The translations under genes and the position numbers were made by a program. Below are positions 1-10,731 of a stretch of DNA of 64,000 bases, piece by piece. Position 1 is the stretch's first letter; the number at the start of each line of letters is the position of its first letter. Source of the stretch: Diphasiastrum complanatum (Eukaryota; Streptophyta; Lycopodiopsida; Lycopodiales; Lycopodiaceae); assembly GCA_029204225.1 (NCBI GenBank), contig CM055094.1, forward strand, positions 22,072,657 to 22,136,656, in the 5' to 3' direction. The notes beneath the pieces were generated by a model. That model was given only the letters and a program-made list of their open reading frames with translations, searched no databases and was not told the origin of the DNA.

Positions 1-1139
1 GTTTGGAGAAGCTTTGGTAAACTATTTATCATCTCATTTGGCATTCTTCTACATTTTGTGTAGAGATTATGTTGTGTGCTTGACGTATGTGCAGATTTGA
101 GCAAGTTTCGAACATTTTTTTATATTTTTGATCAAACTAGCAAAGCTAGTGAATGAATTGTCTAACATAGAAGCAATTTGTGATTAGTGCAATCATTCTT
201 GGCCTAGTAGATTTATAATTTTGGATCTCAAATTTTCATAGGTACCTCCAACGAAGCTCCATAACAAAAAAATTTCAACTCACTACTATAAAAATTATGA
301 TCATGATTTCCCACTCATAGGAACACCTCTTTGGCTTTGATTATTCTAGAAAATACCACCAAACTATGTGTGTTATAAATATGCAAAAACATGCCAATGT
401 TTTGGTGCCCTCATAAAACATCGTTATATAGATTCTCTTAGATGCAAAATTTGTGATTTCGATCTCATATCTAAGGGTGTAACAGAGTGCATCTTCAAAA
501 GTGATCACATGATCTTCTAAATAATAGCAAATTAATGAGCACAAGCAATTACTATTAAGCTTTCAATCTCTCTTTCAACACTAGAAGAATGATTGAGACG
601 TGGCTACTAGGATGGATGTGCTTTGAAAAGACTTTACCTATTGAAAAGTAGCAATTGCGATTAGCACTGATTCATGAAGAAAGACTAGCAATGTCATAGA
701 TAAGATCTTGCTTTATTGTTAATTAAAATGATGTGCATAGGCATTGATCTATCAATCGAAAAATTCATTAACTCATTATGGTTGGTTGCTCTTTGATTCT
801 TGACCTATGAACGGATTTGACAATCGCAAAAATCATGAATCCATACTAGAAAAAACTAACATACATTTGTGGTGGTATGCAATTTTATGCAAGGTCATGC
901 AAATAGGCAAAACACTTGCGCACACGAAAGAGAGCGTAAAGCCCACTACACTAGCATGGATAGCAGACAAGCACACAAGAGATCAGGTTGTGGCAAGAAC
1001 CACCCAACCAATAGACTAACAAGTAGTTAGACACCCCCAAGCTAATCCCTATAGAAGATACTATGATAACAAGAACATCAAAAAATGACTGATCGTCCAT
1101 ATACACAATGTGGCATGGCGATGGGAGATGGGCTGACGA
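1..1139. other. AT-rich sequence without a recognisable gene
   Basis: No reading frame here resembles a known protein, and the short ORFs lack domain signatures. There is no clear LTR boundary or primer site. It is probably decayed repeat sequence, judged from the neighbourhood only. Confidence 0.4.
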
Positions 1140-1421
1140 TCACCGGACATAATGCCAATGGTGACCATCTGCGTTAATCCTGACCTTGTACGTGGTACCT
1201 TGGTACAGGAAGTGGAAACGTGTCTTTTGCTCATCGCAGGTGGCGTAAGCGTGAAGGGCGAGGCCCATATTAATCTCAAATGCCTCTAGAAGTGGGTCGG
1301 CTATCTGTAGCCATGGTTGGATTAGAGCGTCAGAGGGTAAGGGCCAAATCTGTGTGGCCTCGGGGATTTCATGCTGGATCACCTATTTGGTGCCAGAGTC
1401 TTCAGAGGGTGAGTAGGCCAT
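1140..1421 (-). pseudogene. ORF-X N-terminal domain, decayed copy
   Basis: An ATG at 1421 opens a frame of 12 codons (MAYSPSEDSGTK), a TAG stop at 1383-1385, then about 80 further codons in the same frame. The product aligns by eye with the start of the plus-strand ORF at 23068: both share an I-x-x-(D/E)-(V/I)-P-x-A-T-x-I-x-x-L-P-S block, a following P-L-L-E stretch, and a later F-x-x-(F/Y)-Q-x-x-T-(Y/H)-K-V-R block. I do not recognise the family. The copy at 23068 lies just behind an LTR-like promoter, so I infer a retroelement-encoded protein in gag or pre-gag position. The in-frame stop and the loss of homology after about codon 93 make this a fragment. Confidence 0.55.
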
Positions 1422-3125
1422 GTTAGCGGTGATGATTAAAGGACGAAAAAGTAGAAAAAATGGTGGAAAGGGTAAAAAGGTGTGGAAACGACAGAAAACT
1501 GTGAATAACGAGTGTTGGATTACAAGAACCCACTAAGCAAGTCGTGGATGAGTCTGGTGAGCTCGTGTTAGGTGATTTTCCTAAGCCCGAAATGCTTGCT
1601 TCAAAATTTATTCGTCTTGGATGACCCTTCTCTCTACGATTAATAGTTTAAAAGTTATACTCTGGCCTATGGCTACTATTTTCTTCTACATCTACTACAA
1701 TGGATGGTTGTCTTTTCCGACATACTGTGTCTTTGTCTCCTTCTAAGGTGGTGTTTGTGTGGTGCATGCTGGTACCTTCCACTGCTTGTCGCACAGTTCC
1801 TATAACCTCCTTCACCTTTGCTGAATTTTTGGACTCACTTCTACTGATTAGAGTTTCCAAGCTCGGGCCTTCTCCGACATGTCTACCCCATATTGTTTTG
1901 TACTCTGTAAGAGGGCATTGGCCATGTCAGACACAGATCCCATACAAGGAGATAATACTCTTATGACCCTCTCCAGCTAGCAACTTCCATGTTTTGATTC
2001 AGACAAATTTGTTCGTGGTGTATGATAATACTCTTATGACCCTCTCCGCCTATCAAAAGGGTTAGTTCCACTACGATAGATCTCTAACTAGATTTTTTTA
2101 TTTACATGGCCTAAGTCTATTCTATTCCATGATACAATATTTTACATGTGCTCTTACGCTCGTAGGATGCCACGGACCTCGCACCTATTTTTCTATTTAT
2201 CGGCCTTATTTATTTATTTATAAAAAAGACGCACAACAAGGCCCCTGACTTGAAGTAGTGTTGGTTCCTTGGCACTATGGAATTAGTATAGCCCTCAGGT
2301 TTTGTGGCGGTGCTTTATTAGATATCCTGTGACCTATTCCATATATGTTTGTTGGCTGTTGGGAAAAAACCTTTGTGGATGCCCTCCAACCAAAATTGGA
2401 CAATCCAGGTTTGGAAATTATTGGGCTAGGGTAGACCTAGCATTGTCGCTTGGTAATAAAGTCGCACCACTGGTAACTGATCTTCAAGGTTGTCAGATGC
2501 CAGGGCTTTATTGGGATCAAAGAATAAAGAAGACGAAAAGTCCATTTGGAATTTCAGATTGTGAGCGAATTTCGTGGCAGCACGAACTGTGAGATCTGAG
2601 CACTTGATATAATGCTTGAAAAATTGGACTAGAGCCCGTTTGGCATATATGTCCGTGTCCCAACCATGCTATGAATGGATCTTTGTCCTGTTCATTGTTC
2701 AGATTGTGATCTGATCCAAAGATATCCCGCACTATGCCCATTTTTTCTACGTGAAATTGGGACGTAGTGGGGATTGATCCTCAGTGTCCTTGGGCTGGAG
2801 ACATATGCCCTGATGGCCGACAATGTACGCTCAAATATGTGTTTTCGCTATGTTGGTTGCGGTGCCAATGCAGGGAGACATGAGATCTCGTTTTCTTTTA
2901 TTTCTTTGGTAGTGAATGAGACCTACCACCCACCGCATGAGGACTTGTCTGGATGTATTTGCCCAGAGTCTGGTACGCCGTCGTTAAGTCTATGGGAGCA
3001 GCCGGTATGGTGGCACTGATAGGGGCTTGTGTTGTATCGGCCCCGACGACTTGTGGAGTTCCGTTGTCATCATCTTCTATCAGGTTCTTGTTGGACCTGA
3101 TGCCGTCTGGGGTGGTGGGATCAGC
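1422..3125. repeat. Intervening repeat sequence with a direct duplication near 2 kb
   Basis: No gene is supported. A stretch reading gataatactcttatgaccct occurs at about 1950 and again at about 2027, some 75 bp apart, suggesting a local duplication or a junction between repeats. Small frames on both strands have no recognisable domain. The minus-strand frame at 2517-2741 could be further decayed ORF-X sequence, but I cannot show it. Confidence 0.35.
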
Positions 3126-3836
3126 TCAATTGGGTGATGGTATGAAAACTATTTGGACAAATGCGTCATCAAACAACGGTTGGTTGCCCTCGGCAACCTT
3201 TGTTGGCAAAGCAGTGGAAACGGGGGTGAGGACGGCTTGTCCGAACGAGAGAATGGGAGGAACAGAGGGGAACTGAAGGGCGGTGTGGAGTATGGAAGAA
3301 GGTGAAGATGGAGCAGAAAGGGTCTGGCGTGGGGGTGAAAAATTGATGACTTGCATCCACGCCAGAGTGTCGGGAGACAATTGAGAATCATAAGGATTGA
3401 ATGGAATGGAAGCAACGGTGGCGACATGAGTGATGGAGGATGAGATGGTGATGGACGGAGTAGTGGATAATGGAACAAAGATAGGAGTGGTATCAACAGA
3501 GGAAGCGGGAATGGTAGTGACAACAGAGACGAAAGGGGATGGTTGCACGGAAGAAGAAGCGGCGGTGGTTGATGGAGTGGTTAGTGCGGTAGTGGAGGCG
3601 CGTCGTCCGGTAGCAGGTGGAGATGAAGATGTAGAGGCAGTGCCACACATTCGTTTGCTGGCCGTTGTGTTAGTAATTGCAGGTTGGGAGGAGGTGGATG
3701 CTTGAGATGGCGGATAAAGGTTAGTGTGTTGCATGAGGGTAGACAAAAGGGATGAGATTGAAAACCGTGCACTTTTGCCTCGAGAAGTGCGCATGCAAAG
3801 TTACACAACAGGGGGCCTGCTGCAATACGCTCACGG
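3126..3836 (-). pseudogene. ORF-X C-terminal region, Ser/Thr/Pro-rich
   Basis: Read from about 3836 downward, the first codons give AAGPLL followed after a few residues by ALLEAKVHGF. This matches AAGSLL and SHLEYKIHGF in the plus-strand ORF at about 23678-23745. A frameshift then leads into a 222-codon frame rich in Ser, Thr and Pro, as in the other copy, with no membrane segment or catalytic motif. Homology stops abruptly near 3838, where a candidate copia LTR beginning TGTTGGG starts, so the upstream part may have been displaced by insertion. The N-terminal domain found at 1140-1421 lies downstream in this orientation, so the two pieces are either separate copies or a rearranged one. Function unknown. 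Confidence 0.5.
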
Positions 3837-3837
3837 T

Positions 3838-4250
3838 TGTTGGGTTTAATGGAGTTGGTTAGTTAAATAGATTGTTGACAAGTGTTTTGATTTAGTTTGA
3901 TGAGTGACAAGTCAAAGTTCAAGAGGTCCAAGAAAATTTAGAGGTGGAAGCATCAATGGTCCAATAGGATTTAAGATATGCTTGTGAATGGACCAATAGA
4001 ATCAAGAGGTGGATGCATCAATGGTCCAATAGGACTAAGAGGTTGTAAATATGAGGTCCAATCATGTTTGAGTTAGGATTAGCTCGTGGATCTACTAGTA
4101 TCATTGTACTTCTCATTCTATGCTAAGTAAATTTGAGAACAAGTGTGATTTTGAGACAGTGTGTTTTTGTACCCGCCGAGAGCTGGTTGTTTTTGTACGT
4201 AGTTTTCAATTGTTCTTGGCCTTGAAGAAGAGCCTCAAGTTCTTCAAGAG
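3838..4250 (+). repeat. Candidate copia 5' LTR/leader with internal direct repeat
   Basis: The segment starts TGTTGGG, typical of a copia LTR end, and lies just upstream of copia gag. A unit of about 29 bp (gaggtgga-gcatcaatgg...) occurs at 3941-3969 and 4006-4034. No primer-binding site is visible before gag, so the LTR assignment is inferred from position. Confidence 0.35.
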
Positions 4251-4277
4251 GTTTAAAAATATAAGAAGAGAGCTAGG

Positions 4278-5450
4278 ATGGCTCTCCACTACATCAAGAT
4301 GAATGTCTCTAATGAGATATTGAGGGGGTCTGGTACTTGCACTACAGCCAAAGAAGCTTGGGATTGTCTCAAGACTATCTATGAGGCTAAGAACACCTCT
4401 AGGCTCCTCACTCTTAGAAATCAAATTTCCAAAGTAGTCAAAGGAGTGATGAGAGTGCATCTAATTATGTTTTGAGAGTCAAGGATATTCATAGGGAGCT
4501 TGCATGCATTGGTGATTCAATCAATCAAAGTGAGTCAGTCCAAGTCATTCTCAATGGCTTGAGAAATCAATTTGACAACTTTGTCCAATCCTATGCCATT
4601 AAGGAGGAGCTACCAAACTTGGAGGCCCTTCAAAGTGTGCTTATTTCTGAAGAATCAAGACAAGAGTACAAACTCTTGAGGATGGACAAGCTATCACTCA
4701 ATCATAATGATGGCAAAGCTTTATTTGTCAAGGACAAGCACAAAGGGAGGAGCAAGAGCCAATGTCAACAATACTCAAGCAAGGACAAAGCCAAAGCCAA
4801 AGACAAAGATGAGGAGGAAGATGATTCCTCGAGTTCTTTTATATCCAAGCTCAAGAAGAAGAAGATCAAGTGATTTTACTGTGGCAAGAAAGGCCATTAT
4901 GCCACCAATTGCTTCAAGAAGAAGAATCAACTTAAGCAAGCCAACATCACCAATGACTTATTAGTGTTGGCCAATTGCTTGATAATGGCCTTGATGTGAA
5001 ATTCAATGTTGATACTTGTACTATCAAAAGAATGATGAGATACTTGCACTAGGATCTAGATTTGGAGGCATCTTTAAACTAGATCCAAGAGAATGTGTAA
5101 ATTCTTGTAATGTTGCTTTTGTGAACAAGCTCTCTATGGAGGAGTTATGGCAAAGGAGGTTGGGACATCCCAACTAGAAATCCATGCTCTCTATGAGCAA
5201 AGAAGCTGAAGCTATTGGCTTGCCAAAGTCATTTTCCAAGGAGATCAAGCAATGTGAGGCTTATGCTATTGCTAAATCTCACAAGAAGCCATTTACAAGA
5301 TCTTCTATCAAGAGTAAGCATCCTTTGGATTTGATCCACTCGGATGTTCATTTCTCATCATCTATGAGCAAAGGAGCCACTTGCTTTGTAACTTTTATTG
5401 ATGATTCACAAGATTCACTTGGATATATCTTCTTGCTTCTAAATCTAAGG
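4278..5450 (+). mobile_element. Ty1-copia gag to integrase fragment (family 1, copy a)
   Basis: A gag frame (4278-4475) shifts at about 4470 into a second frame (to 4873). Together they give a UBN2-type gag with a basic, lysine-rich tail. A stop at 4871-4873 falls where the first Cys of the CCHC zinc knuckle should be: TGA here, TGT in the sister copy near 11205. The rest of the knuckle (YCGKKGHYATNC) is intact behind the stop. A deletion removes the protease; sequence resumes at the GQLFDNGLD region, then the GAG-pre-integrase LEELWxRRLGHP-like block and the start of the integrase core (LIHSDV, TFIDD). At about 5450 copia homology ends and gypsy pol begins without a stop. Non-functional remnant. 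Confidence 0.8.
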
Positions 5451-5987
5451 TGTTTGATCACTTCCTTATTTCGACCAATTTACAAACTCACAACGGATCC
5501 ACATTGGAACGAAGAAGCACTAAAGGCCTTCCAGAAGCTTAAGGATGCATTGGTTTCAACACCAATCTTACGCCCACCCAATTGGTCCATTGAGTTTCAC
5601 GTGCATACGGACGCATCAAAGTATGCTGTTGGAGCAGTCTTAACCCAGCCATGTGAACACAAAAAGGATTTTCCAATCCGATTTGCAAGCCGACAGCTCA
5701 GTGATACCGAAATGAATAATTCGACCACAGAGCGGAAAGCACTGGCAATGATCTATGCGGTTAAGAAATTTTGTCACTACCTGATGGCCACACATTTTGC
5801 TTTCTATACGGACCATCAACCCTTGCTCTATCTCGTTAATAAAACTTGCAACACCGAAAGAATCACCAGATGGCTACTTCTGTTGTTGGAATTTGATTTT
5901 CGGATAGTAGTTCGCAAGGGAAAACAACACTACATGGCAGATCATGTGTCACGAATCAAGGGAGATTGCAATCCAACCCGACGATGA
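5184..5987 (+). pseudogene. Chimeric ORF: copia integrase fused in frame to gypsy RNase H
   Basis: One open frame of 267 codons. About the first 85 residues are copia pre-integrase/integrase (HPLDLIHSDV, then CFVTFIDD). From about residue 97 it is Ty3-gypsy RNase H: a WNEEALKAFQKLKDAL lead-in, HVHTDASKYAVGAVL with the first catalytic Asp, FASRQLSDTE, and a TDHQPLLYL block. The change occurs near 5450 with no stop. It most likely arose by recombination or nested insertion followed by deletion. Neither part is complete: the copia integrase lacks the rest of its DDE core and the gypsy part lacks reverse transcriptase, so a working product is unlikely. Confidence 0.7.
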
Positions 5988-6798
5988 GCTGGAAGATGCT
6001 GCCTTATTTTACGTGGACACAGTACCCGAATGGAATGCCGACATTGTTGAATATCTTATGCAGGGCCAACCAGACAAATAACTACCAAAGGCGGAATAGC
6101 GGAAATTGATCTTGAAGGCTAGATCTTATCAGTTGATTGTCGGCCAGTTGTATCGAAGAGGACTAGATGTATTCTTTCTCATGAGGCCACCCAGATCATT
6201 TTGCTTTCACATGAAGGCATGGTGGAGGCCATTTTGTATCCGACATTACAGTTCGCAAGATCCTTCAATCAGGATGTTGGTGGCGAACGATTCATAAGGA
6301 TAGGGAGGAATTCTTGAAAAAGTGCGATGTGTGCCAAAGGGCAAGGAGACCAACAAGATTGAATTATGACCTACTGCACCCGGTCTTAGCCCAAGCACCA
6401 TTTGAAAAGTGGGGATTGGATTACATCGGTCCAATTAACCCTGCAACAAAGAGTTCCCAGGCTCGATACATAATCGTAGCCACAGACTATCTCACCAAGT
6501 GGGTCGAAGCCAAGGCAGTAAGAGTAGCTGATTCTAGGTTCCTTTATGATAATATCATTGTGCGCTTTGGATGCCTGGTGGAGCTAGGTTACAAAAGAAG
6601 GATCTTCGCTCTGGAGATCTGGTCCTGATGTATAAAACCAAGGCGATCAAGGGAAAGTTAAAATTCACAGGCGAAGGTCCTTATCGGATCAAGGAAATTC
6701 TTAATCATGGAGCCATGAATTTGGAAAATCTAGATGGGACACCATTCAATACACCCATCAACGGTAGCCGGTTGCACAAGTACTGGCCACCACAGTGA
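5470..6798 (+). mobile_element. Ty3-gypsy RNase H and internally deleted integrase (copy A)
   Basis: RNase H runs to 5985. Integrase follows with a zinc-binding remnant (KKCDVCQRARR near 6316), the core start WGLDYIGPI, YIIVATDYLTKWVEAKAV, and IIVRFGC. It then jumps directly to the integrase C-terminal region (KKDLRSGDLVLMYK and GPYRIKEIL). The stretch holding the second Asp and the Glu of the D-D-E triad is missing, so the integrase cannot be active. Stops interrupt the linker between RNase H and integrase. The C-terminal frame ends at 6798. The arrangement reverse transcriptase - RNase H - integrase identifies Ty3-gypsy. Confidence 0.8.
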
Positions 6799-7259
6799 GA
6801 TAGATCCAGATTGGTGAGGGCACGTTACGAAAAGCTAATCTACTAAACCATCACCACTAGATCTAGGAAGATTCTAGCGGAATCCAAGAAGGATCCAGAT
6901 CCAGATGGGATAAAAAAGAAAGCAGATCATCAGATTATGCCAATAAGTCCTCTAAATTTGCAGATCAAAGACCTCCATCTCTGTAACTATGGCAAATTAA
7001 AGGGCAAAATTCACCAAAGACTGATGGATCTGTTACCAACTATCTATCAGAACTTCCAGAGAACTACCAACAGTCAGATCAAGCCTGGAGGAAGTTGATT
7101 ACTAGTTTACAAAAGTTAAAAATCAGAAAATCTCGAGATCTCATCAAAAAACACTCTAAAAGAGCACTTTTTTCATGATTTTTGGAGATCCCCTGAGAGA
7201 TAGCTCTTAAAACTTGGACAGTCACCAGATCTGACCCAGATGCATCCATGAAAATCTTT
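6799..7259 (+). other. 3' non-coding part of gypsy copy A
   Basis: AT-rich sequence with recurring agatcc/agatct words between the integrase stop and the LTR-like segment. No ORF or clear polypurine tract is seen. Unlike the element at 30-32.7 kb, no extra ORF follows the integrase. Confidence 0.4.
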
Positions 7260-7812
7260 GCGAGAGTTCCTGATGGAGGAATCATCATTTTTTAGTGTGT
7301 GCAAGGGTTGCTAGAAGCTGAATTATAAGAACCCTCGCAGAGCATCAAGATCATCTTACCAACCCTTGCAAGGTGCCTAAATGGAATCAGAGCAGTGAAA
7401 TTAGCCTGCCTACATGGTCTGATCTTGAAAATCCAATCACAAGAGCAAGTTGTGCGAGAGATCACTTCTTGCGAGAGTTGAATCCTCGCAGACAGTCTGA
7501 ACTCTCGCAGAACCTTCACATAGCAGTCAAATCACCTTTTGAACTCTCGCAGACTTCCTTGAGGTCTTAGAATATTTTGAAGAAGGTGATTGCCAAAATC
7601 TGGATGGAATTGAGCAAGGGAAAGTGGATTTCACCTAATACGCACTCTAAATTCCACTATATAAGGGCTGAATTCGAGTCATTTGTCACCTTTGCTAGCG
7701 AAGCTTTGCCGAAATTTACACTGAAATTACCAAGCTCTCCGTTTGCGACCAAACTTCCTACTAGCTATCATCTGCTCATACTGAACACCGATCTGCGCTC
7801 TACAAGTTCATG
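7260..7812 (+). repeat. LTR-like segment A: reiterated CTCGCAGA motif and TATA box
   Basis: About nine copies of a short motif, AACYCTCGCAGA or its reverse GCGAGAGTT, lie between 7260 and 7555 (for example 7330-7343, 7361-7373, 7499-7512 and 7541-7554). They precede a TATATAA box at 7658-7664 and the sequence ggctgaattcgagtca. The TATA block matches segment B at 22927. Position behind integrase suggests a 3' LTR with a motif-rich U3. Exact LTR ends were not found. Confidence 0.55.
7658..7664 (+). promoter_or_regulatory. TATA box of LTR-like segment A
   Basis: TATATAA followed by aagggctgaattcgag. A related block sits at the same relative place in segment B (TATAA at 22927-22931) and more weakly in segment C (34012-34016). 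Confidence 0.5.
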
Positions 7813-7862
7813 ATACTTTTTGGGCAATTAGAAGAACTAGTTTAAATAGTCATGTAAAGTGC

Positions 7863-8570
7863 TTGGGTTGGCTACCACGACAAGGTAAATGTCGTAAATC
7901 AATTTCAAATTCAACGAAAGGGAGTCCTGCCCCATGTTTCTTATCTACGAGAACACATCCTAATGGCAAGACACAACAAATGATGTGGTTCTACAATACT
8001 GATTGCACTCACGTGTGGCATCCAGATAAATTTATCTCTCCAATACCTCCAAAGGTACCCAACCTTTGGCCTGTTGCGTTTGGCACAAATTTAACACAAG
8101 CAGAAGGAGACATGCTCACCTTGGGGGGTTTCCAGCTTGAGACAAAGCCACTCAGTAAAGAAAGTGGGCCGTCAAAAGCCCATGCATCCCAACCTGGAGT
8201 ACATGAGGACACTCAATCCTCAACTTTCTCCTACCACAAATGATGCTCGCAATCCAAAGTATAGGCCAAGTGTGTCACTTGTTGCATTGGAACAAATAAA
8301 AAGAGCACTATCGCTGAATGCCCGTGAAAAGGTAATGGAGGAGAATAAGCATGAAATATTCGAAATTGAGACGTAGACTTCCAAAGTAAATGACATTTGT
8401 TATGATGTCCACATAGCCAGTAAACCTAATTGCACATGTCCTGATTTGCGAAACCGTCTCTTGGAGAAAAAGTCTTAATCTGGCGTGCAAGCATATATAC
8501 TTAATCTTCTTCCAAGTCATGGGACTCGACCATAATTCTAATATGTTCATCCATCAACCAATGTTGAAGG
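7863..8570 (+). pseudogene. Decayed SWIM zinc-finger coding sequence
   Basis: Two overlapping frames (7863-8243 and 8137-8376) read as one protein if a frameshift near 8165 is bridged. After a stop at 8374-8376 the same frame continues with CYDVHIASKPNCTCPDL. About 50 bp further, in another frame, comes CKHIYLIFF. The CxC...CxH pattern is the SWIM zinc-finger signature, found in plant FAR1/MULE-type transposases and in some host proteins. The upstream part (WFYNTDCTHVWHPDKF, later NPKYRPSVSLVALEQIKRAL) is coherent but I do not recognise it. The frameshifts and stop indicate a pseudogene. It starts about 50 bp after LTR-like segment A is lost, so it could be host sequence next to an insertion or captured DNA. 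Confidence 0.5.
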
Positions 8571-9043
8571 ACAGAAAACTTCTATTTGCACTAACCCACT
8601 GTAGAACCTACCCTTGACATGTAAATGTTGTGACCGCACAAAGAGTTCTGGAATGTCATATTAAAGGAAAAAATGTAGTGGCCATGCCAGTTGAAAGTTT
8701 ATTTCCAACATGCATGGTCCATCTAGTTGATGCAAGATTCTTCTACTTGATTATGGTTTGTGGGTGGACCTCGTAGCTCGACACTATTGTGTCTTCTTTT
8801 ACTTGTTGTATACGATCCCATGGTTTATGATTTTCACACAAAGCTTATGCATGTTTGGTTTGTATCAAGGATATGCTAGATTAATTAATGGATATTGCAT
8901 TGTTGGCTATTTATAAATATACTTAGAATATACTCATTGATATAAATTTGGAAAAGGCCCGAATTACCTCGAAATGGAGATAGACATTTTAAGACCCTTC
9001 TAATGTGAATGGGGTTGATGCTATTTGTGAGGAGGCATAACCT

Positions 9044-9085
<42 letters not shown>

Positions 9086-9201
9086 CAGCTTAGTCCTCAG
9101 GTCTTTTGTATGATGCAATTTTATTTAATACAAGAGGTCTTGTTCTCTCTCCTTCTAACTCTCCTATGAACTGAATCTGTTTGCATGCTCTAACTGCAAC
9201 A
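8571..9201 (+). other. Probable copia LTR/leader sequence
   Basis: The stretch ends ctaactgcaaca immediately before a TGGTATCAGAGC primer site, as expected for the 3' end of a copia LTR. It includes a CT microsatellite. The 5' end of the LTR cannot be placed. Confidence 0.4.
9046..9081. repeat. (CT)n microsatellite
   Basis: An almost pure CT repeat of about 36 bp inside the probable LTR. In reverse it produces a spurious Arg-Glu-rich frame. Confidence 0.9.
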
Positions 9202-9213
9202 TGGTATCAGAGC
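9202..9213 (+). other. Copia-type primer-binding site (initiator tRNA-Met)
   Basis: TGGTATCAGAGC, the standard plant LTR-retrotransposon site complementary to the 3' end of initiator methionine tRNA, placed right after aactgcaaca, a typical LTR end. Confidence 0.7.
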
Positions 9214-10731
9214 AAATGCCCATATTGATCAGAGATTGCAATAGTTTCTGCTTTCATTTATAAAAAAAAACAGTTTTTTATTTTTTTCCTCAATAGACCT
9301 TGTCTTTTTGTTTCTTAATTATGTTTTTTGCACATTAGACGTGAGGAATGCTCAGATTATCAAGAGAGAGGCAATTGTTATGTCGTCTTTTTCAAAATAT
9401 TGAAAGATCTATCTAATGTTGTGAGTAGGGGTCCTAAAAATGCCAAAGATGAATTAAGCTCTTTTGGCTTAGTAAAGACCCATCTTAGAATAAAATATTC
9501 AAGGTAGGTAGAAGTAAAAACTCGAGCTACCATAGGAATTGCCATTTGTACTTTACATGCCACATTTAATGCATGAAAAGACTAGGTGGCACAATTAGAC
9601 ATAGTGAGGTGGCTTGAATAAGTTTAGATAGCTTGAGAGGTAGATTCACAACTCCAATTCAACTCAAAGTAGGAGGAGAGTCCATGGATCTATATATATG
9701 TGATGTACTCTCATTGATAAAATGATGAAATTTGTGTGAATTGCAAATTTGGAAACAAGCTCTTTGTGCCCTCTCTCTCTCTACACGAGTTTTGTACTTT
9801 CTATTTTCTCTCTCTAGCCGAGTTGAGACATTTATTATGCTTAGTTTCATGTTTTTTTGATAGATCTTGCTTGTAACACAATAATATTTCTTGTATGATC
9901 AGCTGCCCTATTGTCAACCAATGCTAGTCTGATCTTTATGGTATTATTGGGCTTAGGAGATTAAAAGTACATGTGTAGGGCATCCCACACATGTGAATTC
10001 AGCATACCTAAGATTTACAAGCAAATCTAATCAAAAAGTTTGCCGATTTGATCAGATTTCAAGCTAGGAATTGTCTAGATTCTACTTTCTAGCTAGTTTG
10101 CAGTTTTCTGGTGATTTAGAGCTTCAAACCACTTTGAATGGTCCAGATCAGGTACTATACGGAATTTCAGGTGCTGGCACGTGTGAAATCCGCCCATTTT
10201 CAGTTTGGTGGTTCTCTCTCACCTTAGATCCAGATTTCATGCAAATTAGCCCACTAGAAAGCTAGAAATGTGTAGAATCTGATGCAATTTGAATCATGAC
10301 AGTTGGATAAGCCAATCAGAACTTATAAGATTTTGAAGAGTCATAGGTAGGGCGCCTAGACCTGTGGCAAATCATGTGTACATGTCATTTATTGCTTGAA
10401 TGATCACAAAAATCATCCAGAAGTTAAACAATCTCATCTATATGTGATTTAGACAAAATTTATAGGTTCTAGGCAAATTGTTTCATACAAATAGATTGTA
10501 TTTGAGTCAATTTGACGTTTTTGGAGTATTTCACACGTGTGAAATTCAGAGAACCATAACTTTTGCCATACTTCATTTTTTTTTATGATTCAAATCTTGT
10601 TTTAGAGAGATTGTCAAGCTAGTGAGTCTCTTTGTCTTACATAGGATTTGGTTTTTTGCCTTTGATTGGTTCCTATAGTGAGAAGATAAGCAATTTTTTT
10701 CATCCATCTTTTTTTATTTCCATCGTTCTTT
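9214..10731 (+). other. Retroelement leader and second LTR-like stretch
   Basis: No gene is supported. Around 9690-9850 a tatatata run, a start-site-like context and pyrimidine-rich tracts resemble an LTR. From 9890 to 10730 the sequence is AT-rich with repeated cacacgtgtgaa-type words. It leads up to copia gag at 10732, so it is probably LTR plus untranslated leader. Confidence 0.35.

Noticed and set aside
3430-3705. Plus-strand Val/Glu-rich ORF
   Set aside because: Antisense of the Ser/Thr/Pro-rich ORF-X region; the composition explains it.
8885-9118. Minus-strand ORF with Arg-Glu repeats
   Set aside because: Translation of the CT microsatellite.
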